From the NCBI GenBank assembly GCA_027487945.1, contig JAIYCQ010000002.1, positions 1 through 64,000 of the forward strand: DNA of 64,000 nucleotides, written 5' to 3'. The DNA comes from Caulobacteraceae bacterium (GTDB lineage Bacteria > Pseudomonadota > Alphaproteobacteria > Caulobacterales > Caulobacteraceae). Of this stretch, positions 1 to 8,267 are shown one piece after another (positions within the stretch are counted from its first letter, which is position 1; the number at the start of each line of letters is the position of its first letter). The notes beneath the pieces were generated by a model that worked only from the letters and a program-made list of their open reading frames with translations, had not been told where the DNA came from and searched no databases. Made by a program: the position numbers and the translations under genes.

Positions 1-149
1 GCGTAGACCGCCAGCAGCCCCACGCCCAGGCCCTTCCAGGTCAGGCTGGCGGCCTGCGACAGGTCCAGGTTCCAGCTGGCGATGTAGCTGACGCCGGCCA
101 CGACCGACGCCGCCAGCACCAGGTTCGGCAGCGTGAAGCGCCGGTCCAT
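1..149 (-). CDS. Partial membrane protein, N-terminus (possible YhhN/lysoplasmalogenase family)
   Basis: On the minus strand an ATG at 149, preceded by a strong GGGGAGAG ribosome site, opens a frame that runs off the left edge; about 49 residues are visible. It begins MDRRFTLPNLVLAAS, continues hydrophobic as a first membrane segment, and then has WKGLGVGLLAVYA, which looks like the second segment. The WKGLGVGLLAVYA stretch resembles the start of YhhN-type integral membrane proteins, but so little is visible that the family is only a guess. It is divergent from the ThDP enzyme that starts at 222, so the 72 bases between them must hold both promoters. Confidence 0.5.
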   Translation of the reverse strand, partial: MDRRFTLPNLVLAASVVAGVSYIASWNLDLSQAASLTWKGLGVGLLAVY

Positions 150-221
150 TGGTCTCTCCCCCCTTGAGTCGTCCCCGCGACGGAGGGTACGGCCTAGGGG
201 ACAATAGGGAAGGGACAACCC

Positions 222-1760
222 ATGAACGGCGCCGACGCCCTGATCACCACACTGGCCGACAACGGCGTCACCGCCTGTTTCGCCAACCCGGGCACCAGCG
301 AGATGCAGTTCGTCTCCGCGCTGGACCGCGAGCCGCGCATGCGCTCGGTGCTGTGTCTGTTCGAGGGTGTGGCGACCGGGGCGGCCGACGGCTGGGGCCG
401 CATGACCGGGACGCCCGCCTGCACCCTGCTGCACCTGGGCGCCGGCTACGCCAACGGCGGGGCCAACCTGCACAACGCCCGCCGTGCGGCGACGCCGGTG
501 GTCAACGTCATCGGCGACCACGCCACCTATCACCGCCAGTACGACGCCCCGCTGAACAGCGACATCGCCGGCTGGGCCGCGCCCAACTCGCTGTGGGTCA
601 AGTCGGCCGACACCCCCGATTCGGTGGGCCCGATGGCCGCCGAGGCGGTCCGCGCCAGCTTCGGCGCGCCCGGCGGCTGCGCCAGCCTGATCCTGCCGGC
701 CGACAGCGCCTGGTCGGAGACCACGGTGAAGGGGCCGGTGCTGGAGCGTCCGGTCCGGGTCACCGCCTCCGCCGGCGTGGTCGAGGCGACCGCCGCCCGC
801 ATCAAGGCCGCGAAGAAGCCGGTCATCCTGATGGGCGGCTCGACCTGTCTCGACGCCGGGGTGCGCCAGGCCGGCCGGATCGCGGCGGCCGGGGTGCGGG
901 TGCTGACCGACACCTTCGTCGCCCGCCTCTCGCGCGGCGCGGGCCGGTTCGCGCCCGACAAGATGATGTACTTCGGCGAAATGGCCCTGGCCGACCTGGA
1001 GGGCGTCGACCTGATGGTGCTGGTCGAGACGGTCGAGCCGGCCGCCTTCTTCGCCTACCCCGACCGGCCCAGCCTGCTGGTGCCCGAGGGCTGCGCCGTG
1101 GCCAGTCTGTGCGGCCGTGAGGCGGATGGGCCCGCCGCGCTGCAGGCCCTGGCCGACGCGCTGGGCGCGCCCGAGGCGTCGCCCGTCGAGGGACTGAAGC
1201 TGCCGGACATGCCGCAGGGGCCGTTCAACCCCTACAGCATCGGCGCCTCCATCGCCCGGCACATGCCGGAGAACGCCATCGTCAGCGACGACGCCGTGAC
1301 CGCCGGCCTGCCGGTGTTCCAGTCGACGAAGACGGCGCGGGCTCATGACTGGCTGATGCTGACCGGCGGCGCCATCGGTCAGGGCATCCCGGTCGCCATC
1401 GGCGCGGCCGTCGCCTGCCCTGATCGCAAGATCCTGAGCCTCAACGGCGACGGCGCGGCCATGTACACGGTGCAGGGCCTCTGGACGATCGCCCGCGAGC
1501 AGCTGGACGTGACCACGGTGGTGTTCGCCAACCACGCCTACCGGATCCTCAACATCGAGATGGGCCGCACCGGCGCCGGCAATCCCGGTCCCGCGGCCAG
1601 CAAGCTGCTGGATCTCGGCAACCCGCGCATCGACTGGGTCAGCCTGGCCGGCGGTCTTGGCCTGCCCGCCGAGCGGGTCTCGACCCCCGAAGCCTTCGAC
1701 GAGGCCTTCGAGCGGGCGATGAACCAGACGGGGCCGCGGTTTATCGAGGCGGCGCTGTAG
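222..1760 (+). CDS. Thiamine-diphosphate-dependent enzyme, acetolactate synthase large-subunit-like
   Basis: A 512-residue protein of the ThDP-dependent decarboxylase/synthase superfamily. The conserved activating glutamate is Glu48 in LFEGVATGAADG. The cofactor motif begins with GDG at about 409 and ends with the Asn near 437, the usual GDG-x(25-28)-N spacing. N-terminal pyrimidine-binding, central and C-terminal pyrophosphate-binding domains are all present. AAGGGA upstream supports the ATG at 222. It is shorter than IlvB, no small regulatory subunit follows, and isoleucine/valine genes are absent nearby, so it is probably not the biosynthetic enzyme. Homologues are often labelled acetolactate synthase or benzoylformate decarboxylase-like; the real 2-oxoacid substrate cannot be told from sequence. 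Confidence 0.85.
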   Translation: MNGADALITTLADNGVTACFANPGTSEMQFVSALDREPRMRSVLCLFEGVATGAADGWGRMTGTPACTLLHLGAGYANGGANLHNARRAATPVVNVIGDHATYHRQYDAPLNSDIAGWAAPNSLWVKSADTPDSVGPMAAEAVRASFGAPGGCASLILPADSAWSETTVKGPVLERPVRVTASAGVVEATAARIKAAKKPVILMGGSTCLDAGVRQAGRIAAAGVRVLTDTFVARLSRGAGRFAPDKMMYFGEMALADLEGVDLMVLVETVEPAAFFAYPDRPSLLVPEGCAVASLCGREADGPAALQALADALGAPEASPVEGLKLPDMPQGPFNPYSIGASIARHMPENAIVSDDAVTAGLPVFQSTKTARAHDWLMLTGGAIGQGIPVAIGAAVACPDRKILSLNGDGAAMYTVQGLWTIAREQLDVTTVVFANHAYRILNIEMGRTGAGNPGPAASKLLDLGNPRIDWVSLAGGLGLPAERVSTPEAFDEAFERAMNQTGPRFIEAAL

Positions 1761-1774
1761 GGGTCCCCACACAC

Positions 1775-1805
1775 CGTCATCCTCGCCACGAGGGTGAGGA
1801 TGACG
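1775..1805. repeat. Short inverted repeat (CGTCATCCTCGCC hairpin)
   Basis: CGTCATCCTCGCC at 1775-1787 pairs with GGTGAGGATGACG at 1793-1805, with one G-T wobble and a 5-base loop. It lies just after the stop of the ThDP enzyme in a convergent gap. No T tract follows on either strand, so it may act as a 3' mRNA end stabiliser or be a small dispersed palindrome. The CGTCAT/ATGACG arms recall the arms of the larger 108-base elements elsewhere in the window. Confidence 0.6.
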
Positions 1806-1855
1806 AGGAGGGTCGCTCGCCCGAGCTCTGCTCCTGTCGCTCCCGCGCAATCAAC

Positions 1856-1888
1856 GAAAAAGCCCCGCCGGATTGCTCCGGCGGGGCT
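1856..1888 (-). terminator. Intrinsic terminator of the five-repeat protein gene
   Basis: A perfect 12-bp stem, AGCCCCGCCGGA at 1861-1872 with TCCGGCGGGGCT at 1877-1888, has a TTGC loop. On the minus strand it is followed at once by TTTTTCG. It lies 25 bases after the stop of the minus-strand gene ending at 1913, so it is a classic rho-independent terminator for that gene. Confidence 0.9.
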
Positions 1889-1912
1889 CTTCAGTTCCGC
1901 GCGACTGATCGA

Positions 1913-3259
1913 TCAGCTGCGCACGTTGTTGGCGATCTTGCAGCCGCCGCCGACGCCGGCGGCCTGCTTGCAGGAGAGCACTTCCTTGGGCTTGTTCGAG
2001 CCGCCGCCGTAGACCAGGACCCAGCCGGGCAGGCCGTCGGAGCAGCCGACTTCCAGGTAGCCGTCGCCGGTGGCCGTGCGGCCGATCGGGCGGGCTTCGG
2101 AGACGGTGCAGGTCGACTTGCCCATCGCCTTCAGGTCGGCGGTCACGGCCGGGTAGGCGGCGGCGGCGTCCGAGAAGGAGCACTTGCGGCCGTCCAGCAG
2201 GGACAGGACGCAGTTGCTGACCTTGCCGTTGCCGTCAGCGTCGAACACGGCCACGCCGCCGTCCGGACGGTTCGAGCATTGCAGCTCGACCACTTCCTCG
2301 CGGGCCTTGGACGGGAACATCGCGTACTTGCCGACGGTGCAGGCGAAGCCGGCCTTGGCGGCCAGGCGGCTGTAGAGGCCGGCCTGCTCGGTCTTGGCTT
2401 CCCGGGCGTCGGTCAGGGTGCACTCGGCGCCCGACGGGGCGTTGGCGCAGTCGATCGTGCGGGCCAGGGCGCCGGCCGCGTTGCGCTCAAGGACGTAGCC
2501 CTTGCCGTCCTGACAGGCCACTTCGTAGTAGGTCGAGAGGTTGATGGTGGTCAGGATGTAGCGCTTGTCCGTGACAGCGCAGTTCTTGCCGGTGGACGCC
2601 ATCAGCGTGTCGACCAGGCCCAGTTGGGCCTCGCGGGTGGTCAGCTCGCAGGAGATGTTGCCGCCCGGCGCGTAGGCCAGGCAGGTGTTCATCTTGATGT
2701 CCTTGTCCAGCGACATCGGGGTGGAGGTCACCAGGATGAAGCCCGAGCCGTCGGCGCAGCCGAGTTCGAAGTAGGTGCTGGTCGGGCTGGCGCCGATCGC
2801 GCGGGCGTTGACGATCGGGCAGGTGACCGGGGTCTTGGCGACGAACGGGGCCAGCTGCGCCTTCGGGTCGGCGTTGCCGGCCAGCTTGCAGAACAGCGAG
2901 CTCGGCTTGCCGTCGGCCTGCGGCTTGTTGGTCTCGAGGCAGTTGTAATAGGAGGGCGCCGTGCCGTCCTTCTTGCCGACGATGACGCCGCCGACGCCGG
3001 CGGAGCAGGAGAATTCGTAGTAGCTCTGGCCGGACTTCTTGTCCTCGCCGATCAGACGGGCCTCAGCGAGCGTGCAGGTGTGGCCGCTCTGTGTCAGCAG
3101 GGCCGGCACCGCCGCCATACCGGCTGCGCGGGCCTTGGGGTCCAGGCCGTCGGGCGCGGCGGCCGCCGCGGCGGGCTTCTTGGGGGCTGACATCACGGCG
3201 GCGGGCGCCATGACCGCCAGCGACAGGGCCGCCGCTAGGCCGATTCCGATGAACCGCAT
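1913..3259 (-). CDS. Secreted protein of five four-cysteine repeats, function unknown
   Basis: The ATG at 3259 is chosen because AGGAGTT lies just upstream and the protein then opens with a clear signal peptide, MRFIGIGLAAALSLAVMAPA, followed by AVMSA and an Ala/Pro-rich linker. The frame could extend upstream to 3322, but that part is not signal-like. The mature part of this 448-residue protein is five tandem units of about 77-85 residues. Each has four cysteines: 62/85/107/124, 147/168/193/204, 227/249/271/280, 307/328/350/360 and 384/406/430/440. These are the only cysteines in the protein. Typical unit features are C-x-(L/V)-x-x-A-R-x-I-G after the first Cys and Y-(Y/F/L)-E-(F/L/V)-x-C at the second. 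I do not recognise the domain. It is probably periplasmic or exported, with two disulfides per unit (inference). The gene is monocistronic with its own terminator. Confidence 0.85.
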   Translation of the reverse strand: MRFIGIGLAAALSLAVMAPAAVMSAPKKPAAAAAAPDGLDPKARAAGMAAVPALLTQSGHTCTLAEARLIGEDKKSGQSYYEFSCSAGVGGVIVGKKDGTAPSYYNCLETNKPQADGKPSSLFCKLAGNADPKAQLAPFVAKTPVTCPIVNARAIGASPTSTYFELGCADGSGFILVTSTPMSLDKDIKMNTCLAYAPGGNISCELTTREAQLGLVDTLMASTGKNCAVTDKRYILTTINLSTYYEVACQDGKGYVLERNAAGALARTIDCANAPSGAECTLTDAREAKTEQAGLYSRLAAKAGFACTVGKYAMFPSKAREEVVELQCSNRPDGGVAVFDADGNGKVSNCVLSLLDGRKCSFSDAAAAYPAVTADLKAMGKSTCTVSEARPIGRTATGDGYLEVGCSDGLPGWVLVYGGGSNKPKEVLSCKQAAGVGGGCKIANNVRS

Positions 3260-3401
3260 GGTCTGTAACTCCTGGGGTGTTTCCTCGCGGGGACTTAAAC
3301 GCGCGCTTCTTTTCACGGTCAAGATGCCCTTACGCAGCGTCCTAATTGCGGCCTCGCGCTGAACGGCGGATGATGGGGGTATTCATCGGGAGAGCAGCAA
3401 G

Positions 3402-4475
3402 TTGCGGGACGGCATGGAAGAGTCGGCGACCGAGGTTCGGCGTCCGAAACTGGATTATCCCTTCGAGACCGGCCCCGAGGTCGGGACCGGAGACGTGCGT
3501 GAGGCGGCGCCCGGCGTGAAATGGCTGCGGATGCCGCTGGGCGGCCCGCTGCAGTTCATCAATGTCTGGGCCATCGCCGATGGCGAGGGCTGGGCGGTGG
3601 TCGACACAGGCCTGCAGACCCGCGAGACGGCCCAGGCCTGGCGCACCGCTTTCAAGGAAGGCCTTGAGGGCAAGCCGATCACCCGGGTGATCGTCACCCA
3701 CCTGCACCCCGATCACATCGGCCTCGCCGGCTGGATGACCCGCAAGTTCGACTGCCGTCTGTGGATGACCCGTCTGGAGTACCTGCAGTGCCGCATGCTG
3801 GTCGCCGACACCGGCCGGGAGGCGCCCGAGGACGGCCTGCGATTCTACAAGGCCGCCGGCTGGGACGAGGACGCCATCGAGAACTACCGCACCCGTTTCG
3901 GCGGCTTCGGCAAGGCCATCTACCAGCTTCCCGACAGCTACCGCCGGCTGAACGACGGCGAGGAGTTCCTCATCGGCGACCACGTCTGGCGCGTGGTGAC
4001 CGGCAACGGCCACTCCCCCGACCACGCCTGCCTCTACTGCCCGGAGCTGAAGCTGTTGATCAGCGGCGACCAGGTGCTGCCGCGCATCTCGTCCAACGTC
4101 TCGGTCTTCCCGACCGAGCCGGACGCCGATCCGCTTCAGGACTGGATGAGCAGTTGCGCCAAGGTGAAGGCCGCCGTGCCGGACGAGGTGCTGGTCCTGC
4201 CGGCGCACAATGATCCGTTCCATGGCCTGCACGCCCGGCTCGACCACCTGATCAACGGCCACGAGCGGTCGCTGGGCCGGCTGCAGAAGCTGCTGTCGAC
4301 GGAGCCCAGGCGGGCCATCGACGTGTTCGGCGCCCTGTTCGCCCGTCACATCGGCCCCGAACTGCTCGGCATGGCCACCGGGGAGGGGCTGGCGCACATC
4401 AACTGCCTGATCGAGCGCGGGCAGGCGTTGGCCGAGACGGACGAACACGGCGTGGTCTGGTACCGGGCCGCCTGA
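3402..4475 (+). CDS. MBL-fold metallo-hydrolase
   Basis: A 357-residue metallo-beta-lactamase-fold hydrolase. The metal motif is His100-x-His102-x-Asp104-His105 (HLHPDH). Further metal ligands lie in the downstream GHSPDHACLY and LPAHNDPF segments. The C-terminal part after about residue 280 is helical and may be the small DNA-binding-like domain found in some members. The start is a TTG at 3402 with GGGAGAG about 7 bases upstream; the ATG at 3414 lacks a better site. It precedes an enoyl-CoA hydratase by 25 bases, so an acyl-CoA or ester substrate is plausible, but this is inference. Glyoxalase II-like thioesterase or lactonase activities are the main alternatives. Confidence 0.85.
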   Translation: MRDGMEESATEVRRPKLDYPFETGPEVGTGDVREAAPGVKWLRMPLGGPLQFINVWAIADGEGWAVVDTGLQTRETAQAWRTAFKEGLEGKPITRVIVTHLHPDHIGLAGWMTRKFDCRLWMTRLEYLQCRMLVADTGREAPEDGLRFYKAAGWDEDAIENYRTRFGGFGKAIYQLPDSYRRLNDGEEFLIGDHVWRVVTGNGHSPDHACLYCPELKLLISGDQVLPRISSNVSVFPTEPDADPLQDWMSSCAKVKAAVPDEVLVLPAHNDPFHGLHARLDHLINGHERSLGRLQKLLSTEPRRAIDVFGALFARHIGPELLGMATGEGLAHINCLIERGQALAETDEHGVVWYRAA

Positions 4476-4500
4476 CCCCCTTTTCGGAGACGATGATTCC

Positions 4501-5280
4501 ATGACCGACCACATCCTCGTCGCCGTCCAGGACGGCGTCATGACCCTGACCTTCAACCGGCCGGACAAGAAGAACGCCATCACCGACGCCATGTACGGCG
4601 TGCTGGCCGACAGTCTGGTCGCCGCCGAGAAGGACCCTGCGGTGCGGGTCGTCCTGTTCAACTCGCGGGGCGACAGCTTCACCTCCGGCAACGACCTTTC
4701 CGACTTTGCCGCCCAGAACGCCTCCCAGGACACCGGCGCCCGCGGCGAACGCAACGTCGGCCGCTTCCTCAAGGCCCTGGCCCACGCGAAGAAGCCGCTG
4801 GTAGCCTCGGTGCGCGGCCTGGCCGTCGGGGTCGGCACGACCATGCTGCTGCACTGCGACCTGGTCTACATCGCCGACACGGCGAAGCTGACCGTGCCGT
4901 TCGTGAACCTGGCCCTGGTGCCGGAGGCGGCCTCCAGCCTGACCCTGCCCAGCCGAATCGGCCACGCCCGCGCCTACGCCATGTTCGCGCTCGGCGAGGC
5001 GGTCGACGGTCGCAAGGCCGAGGCCTGGGGCATCGCCAACGAGGCCCTGCCCGAGGACGAGGTCGACGCCCGCGCCCTGCACATCGCCCAGGCGCTGGCC
5101 AAACGCCCGCTCGGCGCCCTGACGGTGACCAAGGGTCTGATGCGCGACGCCGAGCAGCTGGCCGCCCGCATGGACGAAGAGGGCGCCCACTTCGCCGCCC
5201 GCCTGAAGAGCCCCGAAGCGGCAGAAGCCTTCGCCGCCTTCGCCCAGCGCCGGCCGGCGGACTTCAGCAAGGTGGGGTAG
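4501..5280 (+). CDS. Enoyl-CoA hydratase/isomerase family protein
   Basis: A 259-residue crotonase-fold enzyme beginning MTDHILVAVQDGVMTLTFNR, with FNRPDKKNAIT characteristic of the family. The oxyanion-hole region is SGNDLSDF, and a second loop is VRGLAVGVGTTMLLHCDLVYIAD. The C-terminal helices are complete. Length is normal. The catalytic glutamates of true hydratases are not obvious: the loop reads PEAASSLTLPSRIG, closer to enoyl-CoA isomerases (ECI type) than to FadB hydratases. It follows the MBL hydrolase closely and probably shares its transcript. A role in fatty-acid or acyl-CoA breakdown is likely; the exact reaction is not settled. Confidence 0.88.
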   Translation: MTDHILVAVQDGVMTLTFNRPDKKNAITDAMYGVLADSLVAAEKDPAVRVVLFNSRGDSFTSGNDLSDFAAQNASQDTGARGERNVGRFLKALAHAKKPLVASVRGLAVGVGTTMLLHCDLVYIADTAKLTVPFVNLALVPEAASSLTLPSRIGHARAYAMFALGEAVDGRKAEAWGIANEALPEDEVDARALHIAQALAKRPLGALTVTKGLMRDAEQLAARMDEEGAHFAARLKSPEAAEAFAAFAQRRPADFSKVG

Positions 5281-5331
5281 GCTTGGGGGATACCTTGATC
5301 CGTCCCCGACCACCGCTGAGCGAGCAAGCCT

Positions 5332-5811
5332 TTGCAGATCGAGCCGTACAAACCCGCCGATGAGGCGGCGGTCCTGGTACTGTCGCTCCGCGCCTGGGCG
5401 CCTGTGTTCGAGACGATGGAGCCGGCCGTGCCCGACTACGTCTATCGCGCCTTCTATCCGCAGGGCTGGGCGACGCGGCAGACGGCCGACATCGGCGCCT
5501 GCCTGGCGGACCCGGACGTCCCGGTCTTCGTGGCGCGGGAGGGCGGGGTCCTGCTCGGCTGGATCGGCCTTCGCACGCACCTGGAGGACCGGATGGGCGA
5601 GGTCTACATCCTGGCCGTCGACCCCGCCGCCCAGCGCCGCGGCGTCGCCCGCGCCCTGATGGATCACGCGCTGGAAATCTTCCGGTCGGCGGGTCTGGAG
5701 ATCGTGCTGGTCGAGACCGGCGACGATCCGGGCCATGCCGCGTCCAGGGCCACCTACGAGGCCCACGGCTTCGAACGCTGGCCGGTGGCGCGGTATTTCA
5801 GGAAGCTGTGA
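5332..5811 (+). CDS. GNAT family N-acetyltransferase
   Basis: A 159-residue single-domain acetyltransferase. The acetyl-CoA motif A is VYILAVDPAAQRRGVARALM, with the R/Q-x-x-G-x-G/A loop as QRRGVA. Motif B follows as TYEAHGFERW. The start is a TTG at 5332 with only a weak upstream GAGCGAG; no ATG nearby would keep the first strand of the fold. It lies 51 bases after the enoyl-CoA hydratase gene on the same strand. Substrate is unknown. Confidence 0.85.
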   Translation: MQIEPYKPADEAAVLVLSLRAWAPVFETMEPAVPDYVYRAFYPQGWATRQTADIGACLADPDVPVFVAREGGVLLGWIGLRTHLEDRMGEVYILAVDPAAQRRGVARALMDHALEIFRSAGLEIVLVETGDDPGHAASRATYEAHGFERWPVARYFRKL

Positions 5812-5920
5812 CGAGAGCGGGCTGACCGCGCCTTCCATCGCCTCTAGGCCGAACGCCGGTTGGTGGTGCAGGATGCGGCTTGAGATCCGGCCCGGGAAGA
5901 GGCCGCGACGGGAGCGAGAC

Positions 5921-6883
5921 ATGACCGACCGCATCACTTCGGCCTTCGGAGCCTTCACGCCGGCGCGCGAGGTCGTCGCCGGCCACGACCTGTCCGGCAA
6001 GACCGCCATCGTCACCGGCGCCGCCACCGGCATCGGTATCGAGACCGCCCGTGCGCTGGCCGAAGCCGGCGCCGAGGTGGTCATCGCCGCCCGCAAGCCG
6101 GACCTGGCCCGCGAGGCCATCACCGACATCGACAAGACTGCGCCCGGCAAGACCCGGTTCGAGATGCTCGATCTGTCGGAGCTGGCCTCGATCCGCGCCT
6201 TCGCCGACCGCTGGGCCGGCAAGCCGCTGCATATCCTGATCAACAACGCCGCCGTCATGGCCTGTCCCCTGGACCGGACCAAGGACGGCTTCGAGATGCA
6301 GATCGGCACCAACCACTTCGGCCACTTCCTGCTGGGGACGCTGCTGGCGCCGGCGCTGGTCGCGGGCGCGCAAGGGTCCGGCAAGGCCTCGCGGCTGATC
6401 AGCCTCTCGTCGATCGGCCACCGCCGGTCGGGCATCAACTGGGAAGACCCGCACTACACCACCCGCGCCTACGACAAGTGGGAGAGCTACGGCCAGGCCA
6501 AGACGGCCAACGCCCTGTTCGCGGTCGGCTTCCACCGGCGGTTCAAGGACCAGGGCGTCACCGCCAACGCCGTCATGCCGGGCGGCATCATGACCCCGCT
6601 GCAGCGCCACCTGCCGCACGAGGAGATGGTCGCCCTGGGCTGGATCGACGAGGCGACCGGAAAGATCCGCGACGGCTTCAAGACGACCGAGCAGGGCGCC
6701 TCGACCAGCGTCTGGGCGGCGGTGGGCGCCGAGCTGGAAGGCGTCGGCGGCCTCTACCTGGAGGACTGCGCCCAGGCGGGGCCCTGGACCAAGGAGGTTC
6801 CCTGGGTCGGCGTCATGCCCCATGCGCTGGACCCCGAGAGCGCCGACCGGCTGTGGGCGCTGTCGGAAGAGACCGTCGGGTAG
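5921..6883 (+). CDS. SDR family oxidoreductase (retinol-dehydrogenase-like)
   Basis: The ATG at 5921 has GGGAGCGAG just upstream. The 320-residue protein has the Rossmann motif TGAATGIG near residue 31, NNAAV further on, and the catalytic YGQAK with a preceding serine in LISLSS. The N-terminal extension before the nucleotide-binding strand (about 25 residues) and the overall length match the WW-oxidoreductase/retinol dehydrogenase-like SDR group. It probably oxidises or reduces a lipophilic alcohol or ketone using NAD(P). It is followed by a second SDR on the same strand after 56 bases. Confidence 0.88.
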   Translation: MTDRITSAFGAFTPAREVVAGHDLSGKTAIVTGAATGIGIETARALAEAGAEVVIAARKPDLAREAITDIDKTAPGKTRFEMLDLSELASIRAFADRWAGKPLHILINNAAVMACPLDRTKDGFEMQIGTNHFGHFLLGTLLAPALVAGAQGSGKASRLISLSSIGHRRSGINWEDPHYTTRAYDKWESYGQAKTANALFAVGFHRRFKDQGVTANAVMPGGIMTPLQRHLPHEEMVALGWIDEATGKIRDGFKTTEQGASTSVWAAVGAELEGVGGLYLEDCAQAGPWTKEVPWVGVMPHALDPESADRLWALSEETVG

Positions 6884-6939
6884 AGCGTCTGCCTCCCCGC
6901 AGCGGGGATGAGCACTTTGAAGACCAGGGAGCACAGATC

Positions 6940-7797
6940 ATGAGCCTCGCCGGCAAGACCCTCTTCATCACCGGGGCCAGCCGGGGCATCGGCCTGGCCA
7001 TCGGGCTGCGCGCGGCGCGGGACGGGGCCAATGTCGCCATCGCCGCCAAGACCGCCGAGGCGCACCCGAAACTGCCGGGCACGATCTACTCGGCGGCGGC
7101 GGAGATCGAGGCGGCGGGCGGCAAGGCCCTGCCGCTGATCGTCGACGTGCGGGACGAGGCTTCGGTCTACGACGCCGTCGAGCGGACGGTCGCGGCCTTC
7201 GGCGGTATCGACATCTGCGTCAACAACGCCAGCGCCATCAGCCTGACGCCGACCGAGGCGACGGACATGAAGCGCTATGACCTGATGCACCAGATCAATG
7301 CGCGCGGGACCTTCCTGACCACCAAGGCCTGCATCCCGCACCTGAAGCGGGCGGCCAATCCCCACGTGCTGGCCCTGTCGCCGCCGCTCGACATGAGCCC
7401 GCACTGGTTCGGCCGGCACGTCGCCTACACGGTCGCCAAGTACAACATGAGCATGTTCATGATGGGCATGGCCGACGAGTACAGGGACGACGGCATCGCC
7501 TTCAACGGCCTGTGGCCCCGCACCGGCATCGCCACCGCCGCTATCCAGTTCGCGCTGGCCGGCGACGAGGGCATGAAGCACTGCCGCACCGTCGACATCA
7601 TGGCCGACGCCGCCCACGCCATCTTCCTGAAGAAGGCGTCCGAGTTCAGCGGCAACTTCCTGATCGACGACAGCTTCCTGTACGAGGAGGGCGTGCGCGA
7701 CTTCGACCAGTACCGTGTCGACTCGACCAAACCCCTGATGCCAGACTTTTTCGTGCCGGCCGACAGCGTCCCGCCCCCCGGGGTCAAGATCGGATGA
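6940..7797 (+). CDS. SDR family oxidoreductase, HSDL2-like
   Basis: The start is ATG 6940. This 285-residue SDR begins MSLAGKTLFITGASRGIGLA, with the cofactor motif TGASRGIG, then NNASA and the catalytic YTVAK. The long C-terminal part (GLWPRTGIATAAI, then SGNFLIDDSFLYEEGV) is typical of bacterial homologues of the dehydrogenase domain of human HSDL2. The sterol-carrier domain of HSDL2 is absent. Its stop overlaps the start of the next gene by 4 bases (ATGA), so translation is probably coupled. Role in fatty acyl or steroid metabolism is inferred from the family only. Confidence 0.88.
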   Translation: MSLAGKTLFITGASRGIGLAIGLRAARDGANVAIAAKTAEAHPKLPGTIYSAAAEIEAAGGKALPLIVDVRDEASVYDAVERTVAAFGGIDICVNNASAISLTPTEATDMKRYDLMHQINARGTFLTTKACIPHLKRAANPHVLALSPPLDMSPHWFGRHVAYTVAKYNMSMFMMGMADEYRDDGIAFNGLWPRTGIATAAIQFALAGDEGMKHCRTVDIMADAAHAIFLKKASEFSGNFLIDDSFLYEEGVRDFDQYRVDSTKPLMPDFFVPADSVPPPGVKIG

Positions 7798-8267
7798 GCG
7801 TCACCGTCCGCCCGGCGCGGCCGGAGGACGCGGCGGCGATCCATCAGTTCGTCCGCGACCTCGCCGAACACCACGAGCACATCGAGGAGGCGAAGGCCTC
7901 GCTCGAGGACATCCGCCACGCCTTCTTCGGCCCGGCGCCCTACGCCGTCTGCGAGATGGCCGAGCAGGACGGCGCGCTGCTGGGCTTTGCGACCTGGTTC
8001 TACACCTTCTCCAGCTGGACGGGTCGCAAGGGCATCTATCTTGAGGACCTGTTCGTGACCGACGGAGCCCGCGGGACCGGCGCGGGCCGGGCGCTGATGG
8101 CCAGCCTCGCCAGGCGCTGCGCCGCCGAGGACCTGCCCCGCATCGAATGGGCGGTCATGCGCGGCAACACCGGCGGCGAGGCCTTCTACAGCCGGCTGGG
8201 CGCCGCGCCGCAGGACCACGCCATCTGGCGGCTGGACGGCGAGGCGCTGGCGGTCCTGGGCCGGTGA
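7794..8267 (+). CDS. GNAT family N-acetyltransferase
   Basis: A 157-residue acetyltransferase starting at the ATG that overlaps the preceding SDR stop. It begins MSVTVRPARPEDAAAIHQFV; motif A is LEDLFVTDGARGTGAGRALM and motif B is NTGGEAFYSRLGA. This pattern (IYLEDLFV, RGTGAGRALM) is that of the diamine/spermidine N-acetyltransferase-like group. Its stop overlaps the next gene by GTGA, making a tightly coupled SDR-GNAT-GNAT unit. Confidence 0.87.
   Translation: MSVTVRPARPEDAAAIHQFVRDLAEHHEHIEEAKASLEDIRHAFFGPAPYAVCEMAEQDGALLGFATWFYTFSSWTGRKGIYLEDLFVTDGARGTGAGRALMASLARRCAAEDLPRIEWAVMRGNTGGEAFYSRLGAAPQDHAIWRLDGEALAVLGR

Noticed and set aside
222..1760. IlvB (biosynthetic acetolactate synthase)
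   Set aside because: The protein is shorter than IlvB, no ilvH/ilvN follows and no ilv genes are nearby.
1913..3322. Upstream start at 3322 for the five-repeat protein
   Set aside because: AGGAGTT and the signal peptide both support the ATG at 3259; the extra 21 residues would bury the signal.
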